Position numbers and translations under genes: made by a program. Shown here piece by piece: positions 16,834-24,360 of a stretch of 39,731 nt of DNA (the stretch's first letter is position 1; every line of letters begins with the position of its first letter). The stretch is from Limisphaerales bacterium (GTDB taxonomy: Bacteria > Verrucomicrobiota > Verrucomicrobiia > Limisphaerales > UBA1096): contig SHAK01000021.1 of the NCBI GenBank assembly GCA_004213515.1, forward strand, positions 1-39,731, in the 5' to 3' direction. The notes beneath the pieces are model-generated. The model was not told the origin of the DNA. It did not search any database and saw nothing but the letters and a program-made list of their open reading frames with translations.

Positions 16834-17681
16834 TACATCTGTTTTATAAACGGCACTGGCAGGACAGGATTCTCAGTTGGAGATTCACTTTGCACACCTG
16901 GATGCCAATTAAATATGGCTACTCCCCACTCCAATCTGTTGCTGGGTATATTTTCGCGATTTTTCGATTTTAAATTTGGTTCAAAGCGAATACCTTTAAT
17001 CAAATCTAATGCGCGCCGATCAGCTTCAGTCTGGAAAGAATCAGATTTAGGAAATTTACCCTGAACAATAGCAGACATCACATACCCATCTACATTCACT
17101 CCAATTCGTACTTGAGTTCGCCGCAGGGCTTTACCATGAGACAGACTTGGCAATGTAACCGTTCGTAATAATGATCGATTCTCTAGACTTCCAACAATTT
17201 CAAGTTCTGAGGTTTTTCGAACAGCTAACTTAGGAGGGGCAATACTAATAGGCTTAGCCTCTCGCTTCACAGGTATATCTACTACAAAAGGTAAGTGATC
17301 AGGCAATGACTTACGAAAACTATCACCAAGCTTATCAGGCTCATTAACCAAAGTTCTTCCAGGCTCACTCCAGTCAATTAATTGATGTTCAATTTTTTTA
17401 AATTCACGCCATGCCACCCCAGAAAACCCGCGTCTGTTAGGCTTAGTAAAAATTATAGGGTCACTAAAAGCTCCTCCAACCCCATAATCTGGAACTAATT
17501 GAAGCTCTGAAAAAACCTGTAACTTTGGCGATATTTTAGCTCGCATCGAAGGAAGTTTCTTACCACCAAGCCAAGAAAGTAAAACAACTTGACCAAAAAA
17601 TAATATAATTACCCAAAAAGCAATTGACCGTCCTGAAGGACCATCAAGGGAGGAGTTAGATTTTACTGGGTAACCATTCAT
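16833..17681 (-). CDS. TonB-like protein lacking a typical energy-transducer helix
   Basis: A 282-residue protein with one N-terminal transmembrane helix (about 20-38), a linker, and a C-terminal TonB-like domain (about 195-265: RTQVRIGVNVDGYVMSAIVQ ... ADRRALDLIKGIRFEP). The usual His of the TonB anchor helix (S-x3-H pattern) is absent; a Gln lies at residue 31. The linker is not strongly Pro-Lys rich as in E. coli TonB. It follows exbD by 3 bp. Together these point to a TonB-like partner of the neighbouring ExbBD, but its receptor is not apparent; no TonB-dependent receptor is in the window. Confidence 0.75.
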   Translation of the reverse strand: MNGYPVKSNSSLDGPSGRSIAFWVIILFFGQVVLLSWLGGKKLPSMRAKISPKLQVFSELQLVPDYGVGGAFSDPIIFTKPNRRGFSGVAWREFKKIEHQLIDWSEPGRTLVNEPDKLGDSFRKSLPDHLPFVVDIPVKREAKPISIAPPKLAVRKTSELEIVGSLENRSLLRTVTLPSLSHGKALRRTQVRIGVNVDGYVMSAIVQGKFPKSDSFQTEADRRALDLIKGIRFEPNLKSKNRENIPSNRLEWGVAIFNWHPGVQSESPTENPVLPVPFIKQM

Positions 17682-17684
17682 CTA

Positions 17685-18335
17685 TTATTGTTCCAACTCA
17701 GGCGGCCTTGAAAAATCATTTGGACGAGTGGAAAGCATGACTTTACCAAAACCCACTTCACCAGCCATGTTACATAATTTAACAATCATATCATGTCGTA
17801 CTGCTTGATCGGCCTGAATCAATAATGAAACACTCTCTGGTTTAAGCCCTCCTTGCTCTATAGCCCTTTCAATACGGCGACGAAGTAATTCTGTAGAAGG
17901 CACATCTAACTCAATCTGCTGCCCTCTTTTTAACAGTGCTTCCGGCTGAGCTAACTTTCCATTTAATAATATTCGCCTCTTCTCGACAGATCGATTAACT
18001 AAATTTAGATCAAGATCGGCAGCTCTATTGATGACCAAATCCACTAGGGGCATTCCTTCTTCTTTTTCTTCAACAGTAAGGGAATAAACCTGACCCAAAA
18101 CCTGTTGATTCTGAAAATATAGTATATTTTTGGAATCAACAGCCACTGAAAGAGAAGGATCTGTAACTCCCGATTTTTGATCGGAAACAGGTAAAGATAT
18201 ATTGACCTCTACACCAGGTTTAAAAACAATCGAAGTATGAAAAAGCAACATTGGTAGCATAACAAATAAGACTCCGATAAAAGGAGCAGCATTTAGACCA
18301 CTGTAGAGAGGCTTTATTTTACCTGCGTATTTCAC
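17685..18335 (-). CDS. exbD: ExbD/TolR-like protein with Gly at the essential Asp and an inserted block
   Basis: A 216-residue protein. The N-terminal helix LNAAPFIGVLFVMLPMLLFH aligns with ExbD NVTPFIDVMLVLLIIFMV, but Gly21 (codon GGA) replaces the proton-carrying Asp25 of E. coli. The periplasmic fold resumes with VEVNISLPVSD, SLSVAVDSKNILYFQNQQV and, after an extra block of about 65 residues (83-147), the last typical unit ESVSLLIQADQAVRHDMIVKLCNMAGEVGF-type sequence. The extra block includes RRILLNGKLAQPEALLKRGQ, reminiscent of an S4-like loop. It is 8 bp downstream of exbB. Family membership is secure; ion coupling is doubtful. Confidence 0.85.
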   Translation of the reverse strand: MKYAGKIKPLYSGLNAAPFIGVLFVMLPMLLFHTSIVFKPGVEVNISLPVSDQKSGVTDPSLSVAVDSKNILYFQNQQVLGQVYSLTVEEKEEGMPLVDLVINRAADLDLNLVNRSVEKRRILLNGKLAQPEALLKRGQQIELDVPSTELLRRRIERAIEQGGLKPESVSLLIQADQAVRHDMIVKLCNMAGEVGFGKVMLSTRPNDFSRPPELEQ

Positions 18336-18343
18336 TGTTCAGC

Positions 18344-19063
18344 CTAACGCTTGTTCTTCACTCTTTCGCCTGATTTTTTAACTTTGGAATTCGAATTGCT
18401 ATTAAATGAAGCTAGTTCAAATGCTAAGATGTTAAGCAACTCCGCATTCGATTTTTCAATATCTAATGCGATATCATCTTTTCGCCCGACAAGATAATTG
18501 AAGGCTATTGTACAAGGTATAGCAATTGCCAATCCTAAAGCCATACAGATTAAACCTTGCCAAATTCCACCAGCTAACTCATTTGCCATCACCCAATTAC
18601 CCTCGAGCCAAACTCCTCTAAAAATCTGAATAAAACCTAATACCGTTCCGAGCAGTCCCAATAAGGGAGCTATTTGAGCAATTGTTCCAAGCATATTTAA
18701 ACGCTTCTCTAATCTAGGCACCTCAGCTCTACTGTGATCATCCAAAAGCTCCCTAAGGCGGTCGTGAGATTGTTCACGGTTAAGAATTCCTAACTTAGCC
18801 ATTCTTGCAACTGGACCTGGTGTTGCATCACATATAGCAACCGCCTCAACTACATTGTCATTCTTTAAAACAGTACGCACGCCTGCCATAAATTCGGAAG
18901 AGTTAATCTGAGCCCGGTGATAATAAAGTAATCTTTCTAAGAAAGCAGTTATACCAAAAGCTGAAGTGAGCAATAGCACCCAAACCATCGGCCCACCTTG
19001 ACGCAACAATTCCCACGCTGTCTGAGCGTCAGTTGAACTAACAGCAAGAACATAAAAGTCCAT
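18344..19063 (-). CDS. exbB: ExbB/TolQ/MotA-family protein with altered channel residues
   Basis: A 239-residue protein with the three-helix ExbB/TolQ plan: helix 1 near 24-44, a long cytoplasmic loop, helix 2 (IAPLLGLLGTVLGFIQIF, T140 kept) and helix 3 (GGIWQGLICMALGLAIAIP). In helix 3 the conserved Glu and Thr (E176, T181 of E. coli ExbB) are Gln169 and Met174. This gene leads the exbB-exbD-tonB-like-zinc-ribbon operon. A perfect TATAAT ends 5 nt before the ATG, suggesting a leaderless transcript. Function as a proton channel is questionable; an architectural or differently energised role is possible. Confidence 0.85.
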   Translation of the reverse strand: MDFYVLAVSSTDAQTAWELLRQGGPMVWVLLLTSAFGITAFLERLLYYHRAQINSSEFMAGVRTVLKNDNVVEAVAICDATPGPVARMAKLGILNREQSHDRLRELLDDHSRAEVPRLEKRLNMLGTIAQIAPLLGLLGTVLGFIQIFRGVWLEGNWVMANELAGGIWQGLICMALGLAIAIPCTIAFNYLVGRKDDIALDIEKSNAELLNILAFELASFNSNSNSKVKKSGERVKNKR

Positions 19064-19098
19064 AGCTAATTATAACCTTTCCAAAGACATACTTTCAA
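19064..19098 (-). promoter_or_regulatory. Candidate promoter of exbB (leaderless)
   Basis: On the - strand TTGAAA (19093-19098) and TATAAT (19069-19074) are separated by 18 bp. The -10 box ends 5 nt before the exbB ATG, so the expected transcription start coincides with the start codon. Confidence 0.5.
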
Positions 19099-19135
19099 GA
19101 CTTCACCTAAAGCCATCAGCAATAATTAATTGCAA

Positions 19136-20416
19136 TTACTTAGAAATGCACCAGAGGCTTTTATGCGTACGAAGATATAAAGCCCCATCCGAAACTGCTA
19201 AAGTTGAATTAGAGTATTCTTCAACTGAATTAGTAGCTAATAACTCAAACTTTGGGGCAGCGCGAAAAATATTCGTATCACCAGATTGATTCGTAACGTA
19301 AACTTTATCATCAACTAAAATTGGTGAAGCCCAAGCAGCAGAGTTGTTGCCAGTTGAAGTCAACCGTTCCTCAAAAATAATTTCCCCAGTCTTCATATCT
19401 AAGCATTCAGCAAATCCAGACATATTGACAAAGTATGCGTAACCATTACGAATGACTGGAGTACCTAAACGATTCTTTTTCGATCTAGGATCACGCCATA
19501 TACGCTTGGAAGTAACATCTCCCTCTCCTCCGGGATTAATAGCAATAGAAGCACCAAAATATCCACCCATTGAAAGCACTACATTTCCGTCAAAAACTGG
19601 AGATGTATATACTAAAGGGTTTAAACCTTTGCACCACCATAATTCTTTACCTTCATCAGGGCTGAAAGCCCGCAGAGAATTTGCCCCACTGATAATAATC
19701 TCTGAACGAGATTTAACTTTAATGACAATAGGTGTGGTGAAAGCACCTACAATACCTCCATTACCTCCTCGAAAACCGTCAACTCTCTTCGGGTCATCCT
19801 TCTCTTCAATTTTATGTTTCCATAAAGTTTGCCCACTCAACTTATCAAGTCCATAAAGAGTCGAGTTTGGTCCTGGGCCATGATAAACAAGACAGATATC
19901 ATTAAACAAAACTGGAGAAGTACCATTACCCCATACGTGAACCTGCGGACCAAGGTCGCGGCGCCAAACCTCCTCTCCTTCCATATCATACGCAACAATT
20001 CCTGCAGACGCATAATTTGCTATCACCATCCTACCATCGGTTACCGGAGACCCTGAACAATAAGGATTAGTTTGATGCGTCATTTCCTTCTTATTGTAAA
20101 TTAATCCTTTTTGCCAAAGCATAGTCCCCGTCAACTTATTAAAACACATAACTGAACGACGTTTGTCAGCATCAGTAGCTTGTGTAATGAAAAGCTTATC
20201 TCCCCATATGATGGGCGAACTGTTTCCTCGATCAGGCAATGGTGCTCTCCAAGTAATATTCTTTTTGCGATCCCACTTCAAAGGAACAGAATTATCACTA
20301 ACTATACCTGAACCAGCCAAGTCACCTCGCCATGACGGCCAATTAGAAGCAGGCAAAGCAACTACTAGCCCGAGATAAAACCCAAAAATAACGAATAATC
20401 TGTAGCGAAAAATCAT
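19136..20416 (-). CDS. PQQ-like beta-propeller repeat protein
   Basis: A 426-residue exported protein with a signal peptide (about 1-23) and WD40/PQQ-type blades. It opens NWPSWRGDLAGSGIVSDNSV, typical of Verrucomicrobiota/Planctomycetota PQQ-binding-like proteins. Repeats such as VMCFNKLTGTMLWQKGL, VAYDMEGEEVWRRDLG, LYGLDKLSGQTLWKHKI and LDMKTGEIIFEERL each carry the G-x-x-x-W pattern. No heme or metal motif was seen, so it is probably not a PQQ alcohol dehydrogenase but a scaffold or sensor. It lies 72 bp downstream of exbB on the same strand but separated from it by the exbB promoter region, and 74 bp after the SGNH gene. Confidence 0.85.
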   Translation of the reverse strand: MIFRYRLFVIFGFYLGLVVALPASNWPSWRGDLAGSGIVSDNSVPLKWDRKKNITWRAPLPDRGNSSPIIWGDKLFITQATDADKRRSVMCFNKLTGTMLWQKGLIYNKKEMTHQTNPYCSGSPVTDGRMVIANYASAGIVAYDMEGEEVWRRDLGPQVHVWGNGTSPVLFNDICLVYHGPGPNSTLYGLDKLSGQTLWKHKIEEKDDPKRVDGFRGGNGGIVGAFTTPIVIKVKSRSEIIISGANSLRAFSPDEGKELWWCKGLNPLVYTSPVFDGNVVLSMGGYFGASIAINPGGEGDVTSKRIWRDPRSKKNRLGTPVIRNGYAYFVNMSGFAECLDMKTGEIIFEERLTSTGNNSAAWASPILVDDKVYVTNQSGDTNIFRAAPKFELLATNSVEEYSNSTLAVSDGALYLRTHKSLWCISK

Positions 20417-20490
20417 ATTAAAATTTTAAAGCACGGTGCGAATATTGGGCAGCTTTTATTTTAATTAAAGAGAATAAAAAAACGAACAAT

Positions 20491-21180
20491 CTATTTCAAC
20501 GCTTGAAGAATTACGTCCGCAACACTTTCTGCCAATACTTTAGAACCCTCTTCGGTGTAATGAACGTTGGCTGGCCTCATTATCTCCTTCATTCGTTCTC
20601 GACTTAGAGTAAAAAGGTCGTGCGTAGGAATGCTGTAACGAATCATTACTCTCGATGCGGCACTATTATATCTTATGGAGTCACCTACATAACGACCTTT
20701 TGAGCCAGGTGGTATTGGCGTTGTGTTACGCCAAATAAGCTTAGCTCCAGTTTTGCTTAATCGGCGGACTAAAAGCTCTAGGTTTTGTTCATAATCAGAA
20801 AGATCAACCTGTACTTTACCTCCTTTTTCTTTTGGGAAAAGATTTTCTCCATTAGGGCCCATATACTTCAGGTCGTGGAGGCCCCAATTGAAGTGAATAA
20901 CATCCCATTTCTTCTTACCAATCCAAGCCTCAATTTGATTTAAACCCTTAATCGTCGGACCTCCATTAGTAGGAATACGATGTACGTTAACTTTTCCTTT
21001 GAGTAAATTCCTAACAGGAATTGTATATCCAATTGAAATAGAATCTCCGATCAATAAGACTCGAGGCAATCCAGGTTGATCCTCAATTCTCAGCATCGGA
21101 TTTGGTTTTTTGGACTTGGATATTTGAGTATTTGCAAGCAGGGGAAATATCACCAGAAAGAAGGATAAAAATTTTATCAT
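20491..21180 (-). CDS. SGNH/GDSL-type hydrolase (esterase-like)
   Basis: About 229 residues with a signal peptide (FLSFFLVIFPLLANTQ). The GDS motif, VLLIGDSISIGY, supplies the nucleophile Ser47. Further SGNH blocks are GGPTIKGLNQIE, the Asn/Gly-type FNWGLHDLKY and the C-terminal NVHYTEEGSKVLAESV, where the catalytic His is present but the usual D-x-x-H Asp is replaced by Asn (NVHY). The start chosen is the ATG at 21180, one base past the stop of the nucleotidyltransferase gene; longer starts would overlap that gene. It may deacetylate a surface sugar, by analogy with its sugar-nucleotide neighbour. Confidence 0.85.
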   Translation of the reverse strand: MIKFLSFFLVIFPLLANTQISKSKKPNPMLRIEDQPGLPRVLLIGDSISIGYTIPVRNLLKGKVNVHRIPTNGGPTIKGLNQIEAWIGKKKWDVIHFNWGLHDLKYMGPNGENLFPKEKGGKVQVDLSDYEQNLELLVRRLSKTGAKLIWRNTTPIPPGSKGRYVGDSIRYNSAASRVMIRYSIPTHDLFTLSRERMKEIMRPANVHYTEEGSKVLAESVADVILQALK

Positions 21181-21181
21181 C

Positions 21182-21934
21182 TTAATTATTTTTTTTTGAA
21201 AAAATAAAATCTGCCTCTTCAAGAGTTTCTTTTGAACCAATATCATACCATTTACCAGGCACACTCCAAGTGCTGACAGTCATTTGAGGATAAAGCCATT
21301 GTATCAATCGACCTGGCTGGTCCGGGTTATTTCCCTCTTTAATATACTGTTCAATCAAAGGAAGCACTTTTCTTGGATAATGATAAAGTGCAATGCCAAT
21401 CAAGGTTGACTTTGGCTTGGTAGGCTTTTCCTCGAAGGTAATCAAATCACCCTCTGAATTTATCTCAACAACTCCATACTTAGCAGACTCCTTAAGGTCT
21501 TTCACATCATACACCCCTATGACGGGAGCTTTCACTTTTTCACAATACATTCCATAATCGATCAAATCATCACTAAATAAATTGTCACCCGCGACCACAA
21601 TTACATCATCATCGATTTCTTCTTTATTAATTACTAACGACAAATCACCGATCGCACCTAACTTATTAGAATCATTTGTGGAATGGTCATTAACAACAGT
21701 TACAGGAACAGTAGATTCAGATTTATCACGATTTATTGCCCATTCATCAAAATACCCTGCAAACTTTTCATTAGTAACTACATAACCATGATCAATAGCA
21801 TTAATTGATGCCAAGCTTTTGAGCACATGATCAATCATTGGTTTCCCTGCAATCGGCAAAAGGGGCTTTGGCTTGTTTAAAGTAAGAGGATAAAGGCGGG
21901 TAGCATAACCCGCAGCTAAAATTATTAATTTCAT
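21182..21934 (-). CDS. Sugar-phosphate nucleotidyltransferase (RmlA-like)
   Basis: A 250-residue NTP-transferase of the RmlA/glucose-1-phosphate thymidylyltransferase superfamily, making an NDP-sugar from a sugar-1-phosphate. The signature is LAAGYATRLYPLTLNKPKPL, a G-x-x-TRL-x-P-x-T-x-x-x-PK pattern. Metal/substrate residues are seen in VVAGDNLFSDDL, and later in ISFEEKPTKPKS-like sequence (FEEKPTKPKSTLIGIALYHY). It is shorter than typical RmlA (about 290) and lacks the C-terminal extension. The substrate sugar is not clear. An SGNH hydrolase gene follows at once. The 160-bp region upstream is divergent from the NHLRC2-like gene. Confidence 0.85.
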   Translation of the reverse strand: MKLIILAAGYATRLYPLTLNKPKPLLPIAGKPMIDHVLKSLASINAIDHGYVVTNEKFAGYFDEWAINRDKSESTVPVTVVNDHSTNDSNKLGAIGDLSLVINKEEIDDDVIVVAGDNLFSDDLIDYGMYCEKVKAPVIGVYDVKDLKESAKYGVVEINSEGDLITFEEKPTKPKSTLIGIALYHYPRKVLPLIEQYIKEGNNPDQPGRLIQWLYPQMTVSTWSVPGKWYDIGSKETLEEADFIFSKKNN

Positions 21935-22094
21935 TTGTTTTAAAGATGATAATAAGGCCTCAATAATCCGTCAACGACCATACAATAAGTGACCTAAATA
22001 ATCTGATGAATTGAAAGATCAATAAGATCATGAATATTGAATTAATAAATAGAGTGCACTTGCATCAAGACTAAGAGGAAGGCAACTTGTCTAT

Positions 22095-24260
22095 GTGATT
22101 AAAAATCTTAATAATTGTGCGTATTGGTCAATCCACCAATTTACTAAATCAATTATTTTTTTAGTATTTACAGGAATCTTAGCTTCCAATGCTGAAGCAA
22201 ATACATTACCCGATCGCAGCAATGAGTTTCCAGGGTTAGTTAAGCAGCTAAAATCACATATTGAACGTGTTGATAAACAGGCGGAAAAGCTAAAGGCGCC
22301 AAATTTTCCAGATGGTAAGGATTGGTTTAATTCCCCTCCCCTAAGTTTAAACAAGCAATTGTCTGGAAAAATTGTTGTACTAGATTTTTGGACATACTGC
22401 TGCATTAACTGCATCCACATACTTCCAGACCTAGTAGAGCTAGAAAAACGTTATGCCGGATATCCAGTGGCATTTGTCGGCGTACACTCAGCGAAGTTCG
22501 ATAATGAAAAAGTCTCAGCTAATATTCGTGAAGCCGTATTGAGATATGAAATCGATCATCCGGTTGTAAATGATGATGAAATGCATATGTGGCGCCGCAT
22601 TGGTGTTCGTAGCTGGCCATCTCTTGCAGTCATCGGACCAAAAGGAAATCTCATGCTCCTTGTCTCTGGGGAAGGTAACAAAGAGGTCATAGATGCATGT
22701 ATTACTGCAGCTCTCGAGTTTTATCCAAAGAATTTATTTAGACATGATCCAATCCCCTTATCCCCTGAAAAAGAAAAAGTCACTATTGATTCCCCATTGC
22801 GTTACCCTGGTAAACTAGCCATCGACACCAAAGCAAAGAGGCTCTACATAAGCGACTCGAATAATCATCGCATTGTCATCACAAATTTAGATGGTAAATT
22901 CCTTGAATCTATTGGAACAGGGAGAATTGGACTTGTTGATGGGCCTTATAACAAGGCTCAGTTTTTCAGACTACAAGGGCTTGCCTTAAATAAAGAAAAA
23001 CTTTATGTCGCTGATGCTGAAAACCATGCTCTTCGAGTTGTCGACCTTAAATCCAAGACCGTCACAACTCTTCTGGGCAATGGAACTCAGGGTCGTGATT
23101 ATAAAGGAGGGTTTGGCGGCCAAAAACAATTAATCAGCACGCCATGGGATGTATATGTTGAGTCTGAAAAAGTCTTTATCGCCATGGCTGGAACGCATCA
23201 AATTTGGACATATGACTTAAATGAAAAAATTGCCAAAAACTTTAGCGGAAATGGATCTGAGCAAAATCTAAACAATCCAGATCCTCTTCAAGCAGCTTGG
23301 GCACAACCTTCCGGACTCACAATTGGCATGAATGAACTTTTCATTGCTGACAGTGAAAGCAGTACTGTTCGGTCCATTAATCTTAATTCTGGCTCAACTA
23401 GAACAATTGCAGGAGGAGAAAATGCCAAACCACGTAATCTTTTCGCATTTGGTGATATAGATGGAACCGGCGAAAAAGCAAAACTGCAGCACGTCCTCGG
23501 CGTACAATGGTGGGAAGAAGAAGAAAAAATTATAGTTGCAGATACATACAACCACCGAATCAAACTACTCGACCCAAAAACAGGAGAGATCAAAAGATGG
23601 GTAGGCTCAGGAAAATCAGGACTTAAAGATGGAAAAGGAATAGATTCCAGATTATCTGAGCCATCTGGTTTTGCTCTCGATTCTAAGGCCAATAAACTTT
23701 ATGTAGCAGATACAAACAATCATGTTATCAGAGTTATCAATCTAACTTCACAAGAAATTAGAACACTTTATTTATCTGGAGTACCTGCTCCAATAAAACC
23801 GATAGCTCCGCGAAGTTTAAGATTAGCCGAACTCCCAGGGACCCCAGTCATTCGAACTACTCCTTTAAGTTTAACCCAAGAAAAAAAAGGCGAATTAATA
23901 CTCAATCTAAAACTACCTGCTGAGCATCATTTAACTGAAGCCGCAGGTAGCCGATGGCAGGTCATAGCCGATAAAAACATACCTATTAAATTAGATGAAA
24001 ACAGAGCAGCCGGAACACTAAAAGAAAACACAAAAATAAATATCCCAATCAAACTAAAAGAGAATGCAAAAGATGGAATCGTTCGAGTCGAAGCCATTGC
24101 TTATTTTTGCAAAGATGAAGGTGAGTGTCAGGTTTCTGGGGTCCTATTTGAAATACCAGTTAGTCTTAGTCAGTCAACAAACAAAACAATAGAATTGAAT
24201 CACACATTCAATAGCCAAGTTTCTAAATTCGGACTACCGTTTGAACAAAATAAAAACTAG
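22095..24260 (+). CDS. NHLRC2-like thioredoxin/NHL-propeller protein
   Basis: A 721-residue protein similar in size and layout to human NHLRC2 (thioredoxin domain, six-bladed NHL propeller, C-terminal beta domain). An N-terminal hydrophobic helix (about 14-30) suggests export. The thioredoxin-like part carries LDFWTYCCINCIHILPDL, with C102-C103-I-N-C106, the CCINC motif shared with NHLRC2, instead of CxxC. NHL repeats (about 225-580) are clear, for example KRLYISDSNNHRIVI, KLYVADAENHALRVVDL, KIIVADTYNHRIKLL and KLYVADTNNHVIRVI. The start is GTG, with AGGAAGG about 12 nt upstream. Redox partner and substrate are unknown. Confidence 0.9.
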   Translation: MIKNLNNCAYWSIHQFTKSIIFLVFTGILASNAEANTLPDRSNEFPGLVKQLKSHIERVDKQAEKLKAPNFPDGKDWFNSPPLSLNKQLSGKIVVLDFWTYCCINCIHILPDLVELEKRYAGYPVAFVGVHSAKFDNEKVSANIREAVLRYEIDHPVVNDDEMHMWRRIGVRSWPSLAVIGPKGNLMLLVSGEGNKEVIDACITAALEFYPKNLFRHDPIPLSPEKEKVTIDSPLRYPGKLAIDTKAKRLYISDSNNHRIVITNLDGKFLESIGTGRIGLVDGPYNKAQFFRLQGLALNKEKLYVADAENHALRVVDLKSKTVTTLLGNGTQGRDYKGGFGGQKQLISTPWDVYVESEKVFIAMAGTHQIWTYDLNEKIAKNFSGNGSEQNLNNPDPLQAAWAQPSGLTIGMNELFIADSESSTVRSINLNSGSTRTIAGGENAKPRNLFAFGDIDGTGEKAKLQHVLGVQWWEEEEKIIVADTYNHRIKLLDPKTGEIKRWVGSGKSGLKDGKGIDSRLSEPSGFALDSKANKLYVADTNNHVIRVINLTSQEIRTLYLSGVPAPIKPIAPRSLRLAELPGTPVIRTTPLSLTQEKKGELILNLKLPAEHHLTEAAGSRWQVIADKNIPIKLDENRAAGTLKENTKINIPIKLKENAKDGIVRVEAIAYFCKDEGECQVSGVLFEIPVSLSQSTNKTIELNHTFNSQVSKFGLPFEQNKN

Positions 24261-24269
24261 TAAATTTAC

Positions 24270-24297
24270 ATACTTAATACCATTTTATAATAAGTAT
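24270..24297 (+). terminator. Weak AT-rich inverted repeat after the NHL gene
   Basis: A 7-bp pair, ATACTTA (24270-24276) and TAAGTAT (24291-24297), lies 10 bp past the stop, with only a short T-rich tail. It may be a weak terminator. Confidence 0.3.
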
Positions 24298-24300
24298 TTA

Positions 24301-24328
24301 TTGACATTCACCGCTCAATCTATATTGT
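24301..24328 (+). promoter_or_regulatory. Candidate promoter for the paralogous envelope-protein genes
   Basis: A perfect TTGACA (24301-24306) is followed after 16 bp by TATTGT, with a better TATATT 14 bp away. It lies 33-60 bp before the ATG at 24361. Confidence 0.4.
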
Positions 24329-24360
24329 ATTTAAATAGATAAAAAAATTTCATAAAAATA

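Noticed and set aside
19452-20378. Open + strand frames opposite the PQQ-like gene
   Set aside because: Low-complexity translations without motifs, antisense to a clear protein family.
21182-21264. Longer start for the SGNH hydrolase
   Set aside because: It would overlap the nucleotidyltransferase by 83 bp and put a basic stretch before the signal peptide; the ATG at 21180 gives a normal signal sequence.
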